This document shows positions 60,023 through 64,000 of a stretch of DNA of 64,000 nt, one piece after another. The first letter of the stretch is position 1. Each line of letters begins with the position of its first letter. A program made the translations under genes and the position numbers. Source of the stretch: Lepus europaeus. Taxonomy: Eukaryota > Chordata > Mammalia > Lagomorpha > Leporidae. Where the stretch lies: assembly GCF_033115175.1 (NCBI RefSeq), contig NW_026909534.1:434001-498000 (forward strand), in the 5' to 3' direction. The notes below the pieces were generated by a model. The model worked only from the letters and a program-made list of their open reading frames with translations, was not told the origin of the DNA and did no database searches.

Positions 60023-60277
60023 AAAGAACATACAGTATTACCTGATGGTTCAGGAGCATGACAAGTAGGACCCTGTGGTGGCCTATTACTGAACAGTTGC
60101 TCAAGAAATGATCTGAGGGGTGTTTGTTGGTAGTCATTGTTTGATCATTACATATTTCACCAAGGGGGTCATTTATATGCCATGCAAATTAGAATGAAGA
60201 TTGATAATAAAACTCCTGGGTGTCATAAATTTTTATCAAAATTAACAGGTCAGTTAGGAGCTCTTAATAAATAGGTG
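60023..60277. other. Unique sequence
   Basis: No feature recognised. Confidence 0.4.
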
Positions 60278-60600
60278 GGGGGTTGACACTGTGGTACAGC
60301 AGGTTAAAACCCTGGCCTACAGTGATGGCATCCCATATGTGCTCCAGTTCAAGTCCCAGCTGCTCCACTTCTGACTCAGCTCTCTGCTCTGGCCTGGGAA
60401 AGAAGTAGAAAGATGGCCCAAGTCCTTGGGCCCCTGCACACATGTGGGAGACCTGGAAGAATTTCCTGGCTCCTGGCTTCAGATCAGCACAGCTCTGGCC
60501 ATTGCAGCCATTTGGGGAGTGGATGGCAGAGGCTGACTCTCTTTCTGTCTCTCTACCTTTCTGTAATTCTGCCATTATAATAAATAAATAAATCTTAACA
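60278..60600 (+). repeat. CSINE (+)
   Basis: 'ggtggggggttgacactgtggtacagc' to 'aataaataaataaatctt'. It abuts the LTR that follows. Confidence 0.9.
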
Positions 60601-60607
60601 ACAACTA

Positions 60608-61227
60608 TGAGACCGGACTTGGATAGGACTCAATTATCCCAATGAGAGACTTCAATGATGCAAAAGCAAAGAGGTTTATTGTTCTAGCTCAATCTAGGGT
60701 CCACTCCTCCAATCATCACAATGGTCATCTGATGAGGACCCATCCCATTTCCTTTGTGGGGTTTATATAGGGTTTTCAGAGACTTTCTATACATTATAGC
60801 ACCATCAGCAAATTATCTCATGCTGTGAGAATTTAAAGAACATCTCTTAAAATTGATTAGTAAATCCAGTAGTGGGAATAGACCTAGTAAAGGTGGTTAG
60901 ATGGCTTTGGGGTTGATGCTTTTTAAAATGATTGGCTAAAGTGTAGGGTCCAAGCCATGAGGGTGTATGTTCCAAACTGCAGGGTTTGGGGATGTTATCA
61001 ATCACCTTAATGGCCTAAAAATACACCTGGAAAAGACATCTGGATAGCAGGTATTTCCCTGCTATCTGCTGATTGGCTGTTGCTAGGGGAGTTTATCACA
61101 AGGGGAGTTTATTTTTCTTCTTTCAGGAGATTTTGCCAAAGGGTTCAGGGTCTGGTCAGGCCTGAGTTACAAGATGGAGGCCTAGTCTAAAATAGCTACG
61201 CCTTGACCCAGGCTCAGATTCTTCACA
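60608..61227 (-). mobile_element. Probable solo LTR of an endogenous retrovirus (-)
   Basis: On the minus strand this 620-bp unit starts TGTGAAG and ends TCTCA, giving TG...CA ends. It has a TATA-like 'ctatataaac' (complement of 60761-60770) about 85 bp before an AATAAA (complement of 60675-60680), followed by 'cctctttgcttttgcatcattg'. That order (U3 promoter, short R with polyadenylation signal, U5) is that of a retroviral LTR. There is no internal retroviral sequence on either side. I could not identify a TSD. Class unassigned. Confidence 0.72.
60675..60680 (-). promoter_or_regulatory. LTR polyadenylation signal AATAAA
   Basis: The complement of TTTATT. It sits where an R-region signal is expected relative to the TATA-like box at 60761-60770. 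Confidence 0.6.
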
Positions 61228-61231
61228 AAAA

Positions 61232-62891
61232 CAACAAAAAGAAACAGTGGGGGTGATAATAAGCTATTACCCAAGGAGTAGTTGGTTCTGCCCATTTGGG
61301 GAATTATTCTTGGAAAATGTTTATATATGCAGACAATGAACATTGTGCTGGGTGATTTCACAAAAAACATGATCATGTTCTTCTATACTGCAAGTCTTTT
61401 AACAGATGTCATAACCGTGCTTAACATAACACTGATGAAAATGTGAAACACATGAAGTATGCAAGGTGGAAGGTAACATATATCCATAATTGCTTAAACA
61501 ATGAGGAGACTCCTCAAGTAGGCCCTATTGCAATTGAGGAAGATACTGATGGTGAAGAAAATGAAGATGCTGTAGTAGCATCTCTGCCCATTCAACACAC
61601 CTCAGCCATCATCATCTTCAGCATTTGACCCAGGCAGCATGCCATCAGACAGCTATAGTTGAATACAGGGTCATCTGGGTGCACATGCCCTAGCCTACAC
61701 ACCAGCAAAAGTGCCTCATAGCATGGGTGTAACAAGGAATACTATCCAACCTACTCTATAGACTATTCCAGCCATTGATCCTGCACTTTTCAGTATGGTT
61801 TCCCAAGGCTATATCCACCTCAAACCTGAGGAGTTTGTGAGAGCTCAGAAATACTGCAAATATGCTAGCAGTGCCTTACAATATGAAGATGCAAACACTG
61901 CCATTCAGAATATACAGAAAGACCTCAAGTTACTGATGACTGACAGAGAATGAAGCCTTTGTACAACAGATCCATGTCTCTTTGGCATAAAGAATTAACT
62001 CCATTACTGTCTTCAGCCTATCAAGAGTACAATTTCAAGAAAGACTTCAGTTGAGTTGAATATGACAATAAAATCTGTGTGTATCAGATTCCTTTTGAAG
62101 CATTCATCAGTAGCCTCAACCAGTTTTTATTGTCCATTTAATGGCTTTGGTAATTTATGGGTACAGAGGGCAGATGTTGGCAAGATCCTAAAAACACCCT
62201 TTGAACCCTGCTCCAGCAAATGAAAACACAGAAAATATATACTGGAAATAAGCTTTATTAATTTACATACATGAAGAGAATTTTTTAAAAGGCATACTAT
62301 TTGGACAAACAGATCATATTATTTTGCTGTAAAATTCTAAATCTAATGAAAGATTCCAGAATTGTCTAGATTAGAGATTATCTTTTTGTTTTCCTTAAGG
62401 CTTATAAAACAAATACAAATGTCCTAAAGTGCTAGATAAACCTGAAAAAAATTATGTTCAAAACATAGTTTTTATTCATTAGAGTTTAACATTGACAGAA
62501 AGGAAAGTCATTCAGTAAAGAGGTAGAAATGCTTTCAGACTTAATATTAATAATGTTGGTTTCCCAAATGCGTTTTCTTATCCATTAAGCTTAAGGTGAA
62601 TTGGTATTTGCTGCACTAGCAGTCTGACTGCATGTCTTAGAGAATGAAAAATAGAGGCCTGTAGAGATGCCTGAAGAGTTGGTGCTTTTAAGTTAAGATT
62701 CTTCTCAGCTGCTGAGGAGTTCATTCCATTGAGTGCACAACTATGGATGATTCAGAAGATTTATAAGACTTAAGATACTCAGTTGTTAAGTTTATGAATT
62801 TTGTGGTAAATTATGGACTTACTGTGTCACTCAAATTTGCTGTGTTAAAAAAATAAATACAAAGATTATTTTTAAATAAAACTTAAAAAAA
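61232..62891 (+). pseudogene. VTA1: VTA1 (LIP5) processed pseudogene, 5'-truncated
   Basis: Intronless match to the second half of VTA1, the ESCRT-associated cofactor that stimulates VPS4. The frame-corrected reading shows 'AITQGVVGSAHLGNYSWKM' (61254 on), 'YTASLLTDVITV' (about 61385), 'YARWKVTYIHNCLNNEETP' (61458-61514), and the C-terminal VPS4-binding region with 'AIDPALFSMVSQGYIHLKP' and 'AQKYCKYASSALQYEDANT' near 61776-61910, ending at TGA 61951-61953. A 3' UTR follows to AATAAA (62875-62880) and an A run. Several single-base indels and stops break the frame. The N-terminal half is absent, and the left edge meets the LTR. The parent gene is not in the window. Confidence 0.9.
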
Positions 62892-63029
62892 ACTATAGGC
62901 TTGTATTGAACAAGATGTATCTAAACTTCATAAAATGCTGTTATTTTAATACAAAACATACATAAGCATATGTTTGAAACATAAATAATTGATTATAAAA
63001 GCTTGTGTTTCTACTCAAATACACTTGTG
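62892..63029. other. Spacer, nothing recognised
   Basis: Short AT-rich unique DNA. Confidence 0.4.
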
Positions 63030-63046
63030 AAAAGAAATTACAATTT

Positions 63047-63382
63047 GGCTGGCACCGTGGCTTAACAGGCTAATCCTCCGCCTTGTGGCGCTGGCACACC
63101 AAGTTCTAGTCCCGGTTGGGGTGCCGGATTCTATCCCGGTTGCCCCTCTTCCAGGCTAGCTCTCTGCTATGGCCCGGAAGGCAGTGGAGGATGGCCCAAG
63201 TCCTTGGGCCCTGCACCCGCATGGGAGACCAGGAGAAGCACCTGGCTCCTGGCTTTGGATCACCACGATGCGCCGGCCGCAGCGGCCATTGGAGGGTGAA
63301 CCAACGGCAAAAAGGAAGACCTTTCTCTCTGTCTCTCTCTCTCACTATCCACTCTGCCTGTCAAAAAAAAAAAGAAAAAGAA
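63047..63382 (+). repeat. Variant CSINE (+), young copy with perfect 17-bp TSD
   Basis: Flanked by 'aaaagaaattacaattt' (63030-63046 and 63383-63399). The CpG-rich core ('gatgcgccggccgcagcggc') is intact, which with the perfect TSD suggests a recent insertion. The TSD begins AAAA, as for L1 endonuclease sites. Confidence 0.95.
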
Positions 63383-63399
63383 AAAAGAAATTACAATTT

Positions 63400-63601
63400 A
63401 TCCACAAAATAATCTAGAATTTCCTAAAGTATCTAACTTAAATAATGAAGTAAAACATCCTAAAACATCTTTTCTTTGTGTGAATTTAATTACAGTACCT
63501 TACATTAGTATTCTCCAGCCCAAAGGTTATTAAATGTTTTGAAAGGGAGATAAACTCCATGAGGTTGGTAGATTTTCTGTTCTCAATTCTTCATGTACTT
63601 C
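63400..63601. other. Spacer, nothing recognised
   Basis: Unique AT-rich DNA. Confidence 0.4.
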
Positions 63602-63928
63602 GGGCTGGTGATGTGATGCAAAGGCTAATCCTCTGCCTGTGGTGCTGGCATCCTTTATGGGTGCCAGTTCTAGTCCCAGTTGCCCCTCTTCCAGTCCAGT
63701 TCTCTGCTATGGCCTGGAAAAGCAGTGGAAGATGGCCCAAGTGCTTGGGCCCCTGCACCCACATGGGAGACCAGGAAGAAGCAGCTGGCTCCTGGCTTTA
63801 GATCTGTGCAGCTCTGGCCATTGCAGCCACCTGGGGAGTGAACCAATGGAAGGAAGACCTTTCTCTCTGTCTCTCCCTCTCTCTGTCTGTAATTCTACCT
63901 CTCAAATAAATAAACAAAATCTTAAAAA
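63602..63928 (+). repeat. CSINE (+), intermediate between the two subfamilies
   Basis: Head 'gggctggtgatgtgatgcaaaggctaatcctc' resembles the variant type, while the body 'gatctgtgcagctctggccattgcagcc' and tail 'caaataaataaacaaaatctt' match the standard type. It could be a mosaic or a transitional subfamily. Confidence 0.88.
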
Positions 63929-64000
63929 TATATTCTTTATATATTCATATTAATTACAACCTCTTATTTTAGAAAAATGAGGGTTAATGGTTTATGACTT

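Overview
This is nuclear DNA of a lagomorph, most likely European rabbit (Oryctolagus cuniculus) or a close relative. The evidence is about 40 copies or fragments of the tRNA-derived lagomorph C repeat (CSINE), including a variant subfamily, plus several lagomorph-type LINE-1 (L1) elements. I saw no prokaryotic gene organisation, CRISPR array or structural RNA gene. Most long open frames are L1 pieces or shadows of repeats. Sequence between repeats is AT-rich and mostly non-coding.

Layout. 1-9.7 kb: a full-length but disabled minus-strand L1 (1306-8028, 16-bp target-site duplication, TSD) inside an older CSINE, with more CSINEs. 9.7-13.2 kb: CSINEs and an old L1 fragment. 13.26-18.37 kb: the most unusual element of the window. 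It is a chimeric L1 with an L1 5' UTR and an intact ORF1, but ORF2 is replaced by about 2.7 kb of non-L1 sequence that includes a decayed retroviral gag nucleocapsid-like segment; it ends in an L1 3' UTR and poly(A). 18.4-24.7 kb: L1 fragments and unique DNA.

24.7-32.0 kb (minus strand) carries the only convincing host gene, a KRAB-C2H2 zinc-finger gene. It has a 127-bp KRAB-A exon, a 93-bp KRAB-B exon and a large last exon encoding 16 tandem fingers, with matching splice phases. The array is ended by a Cys-to-stop change, and a dozen or more fossil fingers lie downstream. Such proteins typically silence transposable elements through TRIM28/KAP1; its target is unknown. The first coding exon was not found.

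32-42 kb is dense with CSINEs plus two 5'-truncated L1s, one with a clean TSD and an apparent short 3' transduction. 42.09-50.61 kb is a second full-length L1 (plus strand, 15-bp TSD), interrupted at 44656-46745 by a second copy of the chimeric element. That copy has its own 15-bp TSD, a poly(A) tail and the 5' inversion expected of twin-primed L1 retrotransposition, which shows that the non-L1 segment and the L1 3' UTR moved together as one RNA. 50.6-64 kb holds unique DNA, CSINEs, an L1 3'-UTR-only insertion (19-bp TSD), an old L1, a probable minus-strand solo LTR (60608-61227) and a 5'-truncated processed pseudogene of VTA1 (LIP5).

All assignments are by reading and comparison within the window. 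Family names rest on recognised motifs, not on database searches.
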